Shown one piece after another: positions 61,301 to 64,000 of a stretch of DNA of 64,000 bases. Below the pieces are notes generated by a model. It was not told the DNA's origin. It saw nothing but the letters and a program-made list of their open reading frames with translations, and searched no databases. Source of the stretch: Varroa destructor (taxonomy: Eukaryota > Arthropoda > Arachnida > Mesostigmata > Varroidae); contig NW_019211459.1 of NCBI RefSeq assembly GCF_002443255.2, forward strand, positions 20,877,540 through 20,941,539. The letters run 5' to 3'. A program made the translations under genes and the position numbers. Every line of letters starts with the position of its first letter. Within the stretch, counting starts at the first letter, position 1.

Positions 61301-64000
61301 ACCGTGACAAAGGCACAGTTTATGCCAGTCTTTTTGGGGTCAAACAGTGCTATACAGCAAACCGCTAGGATAGATTGTCCCTATATATATGTATACATAT
61401 ATACATAACTAAAGTATATGTGTGTGTGTATATATATAGATGTATGCAAAGTTAAACATGCATCGTGTAACATTCGCGTAACGCGACGGCTCGACGAGAG
61501 GCGACGGCTAGCTGGGCTAGACTGGGCAGCATATTCGACATAATAGTAAGTACGGTGACCCGACGTGGTAAGCGATGCAGAGTACACATATAGTACATAA
61601 TGGAGTGAAGTGTTATGTCGGTGCTACGACGGTGCTACCTAGTAAAGCAATCGTTAATGGAGTCAGGTGATCGTGATTTATTTGTAAGCGCCGAATAGTT
61701 TCAGCGAAGTCTGAATAGCACAGTTTGATGAGAAACGCTAATTTGTATTTTAGAATTAGCGAAATCTTCCAAATGAAGGGGTGCAATCAACCGTGAACTA
61801 TTAAATAGCCCCTATATTACAATATCAACTGACGTTAGTTATGGTTATATATCCCTTATTATACGTTCTAGCGGCTAAATCGAGTGGTCACAAAAAATCA
61901 TATCCGCCGGAGCGGCACGTGATGTCTGCCAACTAGGGTAACAGTACCGAAGGGGTTGGGGGGAAGCAAGTACATCGAATAGCATGCATGTTCATGAGTG
62001 ACAGCCTGATCTTTATACATCTACCTACTAGTATATTAAATCTAATAGATCAGCACAGTTGCGATGACGTTTCAAAAGCATAAATACGCTCTTCGTAGAT
62101 CTGTGGACTTTCCTAGCCAGTGTTTTGTTGTTCCAAAAATTTTCCTTATTTGTCCTCTGAACATGTTTACGACGCCACTCATACTGTCCGGCGTGCACAG
62201 TTGTGCCCCTTCATTTTGGCACTTCCACTCCTTACAAACCAGATCAGCCGCGCGCGAAATGTCATCACGCGGCATTCGTACCATAAGCGTTCAGTACGGA
62301 GATTGCCTCGTTGCCTTCGACGATTTTGTCCCGCCTTCTCTTCCCCATTTTGCGCGGGCGCACGTTTGCTGTTCGGACGCCCTCTAACAGCGGCTGCTAA
62401 CTGAGGAGGGCCTTCGGCTAACCAGCATCCCCGACGAACGGCTGGACTAACGGTAGCCAGTCAAGCAGTTAACTCATGAGAGCTGAAAGCAGCAGGTTAA
62501 GGCAAGCAAAAGGCTACGGGAAAATCAGCTGCGTTTGATAAATAACGGCAATGGAGATAATAGTAACAGGATATTGCCGACAAGCACGAGCACAGCATCG
62601 GCCTTGAAAAAACGACACGTCGATTTCGGATTGAGCGTTTGCCCGGATTGCGATAGTTGAATATGGAACTGCGGGTGTGACTACTCTGTGACAGCGAGCG
62701 TATGGATGAATTTCATAACTGCGCTCTATGAATTCAAGTTACGAATAGCCCATGGGGCCGGTAAATAGGCGCTGTTTGTCGCCCGAACAACAGTTTTTGT
62801 TTAGCGGAACGGTCAATACCATTGCAATATTTCATCATGACCAGCTTAGAAGTAACGTGTTTATAGAGGATCATAAAGAGACCACAGAGCACGAGAGTGC
62901 AGCCGGAAACTGTTTAAATTGTTATTTAGATGCGACACGTAGTCGTGTGGCGTTTGTGATTTCTGAGTGGCGGGCAAATACAGAAGTGATTAGCGTGAGC
63001 AAATCATTGTGGTTTGCTGATAGGACGGCAGAACCTGAAAAGGGCTGACGGTCTTCAGTACGTGGGGCACAAAGACTGTTTGTCATTGCTTTTGCAGCCC
63101 GATACTGTTCGGTATCTCACTGAACCTCCTGTTAGCACTGTTACATTTTGAAACCGATAAAAGGACACTATAATCTTAAATTAATTAGTATAATAAAATG
63201 ATAGGGAGCCACTAGTGTGTCCGAAGAGTGTTATTTGTGATTTAGTAGATGGTAATCTATCAGGTCACGTCGCCGTTGGCATGTCAGTAGAAAGCTAAGC
63301 GATAGAACTGTCAAGAAGTGTCGTTAAAGCCATCATACGATCTCTAAGTTTGCTTTATCTTAGAACAAGCATTGGATTTGTACTGAATAGCGATTACTGC
63401 ACACCGAATCACATCTAAAGATAAACTTTCAACGTATTTCAACATTAGATAGCATAGCCCCATTTCATGCGTAATTCTTTTTGTAATTGTTCCCAATGAT
63501 CCGCCAATGCATTACCTAAAAGTTCCATTTGTTTAGAATTTGCTCAAATCCTATGTGCGCCAAGTGCCCTTCAGTGCCTACCACTGCGTGTATGTAGTTG
63601 TACATTTGGTGATGCTCTTCCTGACGATCTCTTATTTTTTACTTGTGTATGTTATATTATACATGAACAAACAAAAGCTCTACAGTGCCACGTGTGCTCA
63701 GATAGTGTTCAAGCTTCGTTCACAAGGCGGCGATTGTGGATTCGGCGATCATTTACTGGAAAGGAGCCAGCGATACAGAAGCAGACACGCAGAGGATTCT
63801 TCATTAAAACACCACGGTGTCACGGAACACTGCGTAATTGCAACGAATATTATTAACTCGTGATCGAGATTCTAGTAACCTTCTGGTTAGTTTCAACGAG
63901 TGGCCATATTCACCATGGGTCTTGACAACAATTTGGGCGAAGCATGTGCCACGCAGCCGACTGGAATATCTGACGATGTAAAGAAACAGGGGAAAATGTT
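61301..64000. other. Flank after GC-rich block, nothing firmly supported
   Basis: It contains a TA/TG-type simple repeat (about 61381-61440). Frames at 62064-62387, 62752-63048 and 63540-63863 (+) are open for about 100 codons each. Their translations show no domain I know and no convincing splice partners, so I do not call them as genes. Confidence 0.35.

Noticed and set aside
1..64000. tRNA genes, rRNA, CRISPR arrays
   Set aside because: Scanning for B-box-like GGTTCGA sites gave hits near 15000, 17297, 19347 and 49184 without a matching A-box or cloverleaf; no regular spaced repeats were seen.

Overview
This window looks like arthropod nuclear DNA. It is AT-rich intron and intergenic sequence with a few GT-AG-spliced animal genes on the + strand and decayed arthropod-type transposons (mariner, a Jockey/CR1-like LINE). 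The short GC-richer blocks, the kilobase introns, the simple repeats and a monoamine-transporter exon would suit a chelicerate such as a mite. That taxonomic placement is inference and was not tested.

0-20.5 kb: a GC-rich promoter/5'UTR-like block (about 0.54-2.13 kb) leads into a ten-exon gene, coding 2935-20497 (+). I assembled it by hand from splice sites, reading-phase continuity and remembered family sequence. It encodes a roughly 947-residue multi-pass protein of the SLC7 cationic amino acid transporter (CAT) type. It is very divergent: the overall CAT order of membrane segments and the C-terminal Tyr-Gly-x-x-His-Ser signature are kept, but the usual substrate-site motifs in TM1, TM3 and TM6 are not. 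Intron 1 (10.5 kb) carries a broken LINE reverse transcriptase just after exon 1.

20.5-41.4 kb: no gene that I can support. It contains a long A-rich, AAT/ATT-triplet-rich tract (20.5-30.3 kb), AT microsatellites, a compositionally distinct patch (30.9-32.6 kb), one possible small membrane-anchor exon (34.09-34.23 kb) and two dead mariner transposase relics (35.33-35.53 and 38.68-39.52 kb).

41.4-64 kb: a second GC-rich promoter/5'UTR-like block (41.46-42.89 kb) precedes the first coding exon of an SLC6 monoamine (dopamine-type) transporter, coding 43827-44220. I found no further SLC6 exon, so the next one is probably beyond the window or in an intron of more than 19 kb. That stretch holds two strong short hairpins (54.36 and 56.53 kb) and a third GC-rich block (59.4-61.3 kb) that may mark another promoter.

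The two recognisable genes are both plasma-membrane solute carriers in the same orientation, each preceded by a GC-rich block. Nothing suggests that they form one functional unit.
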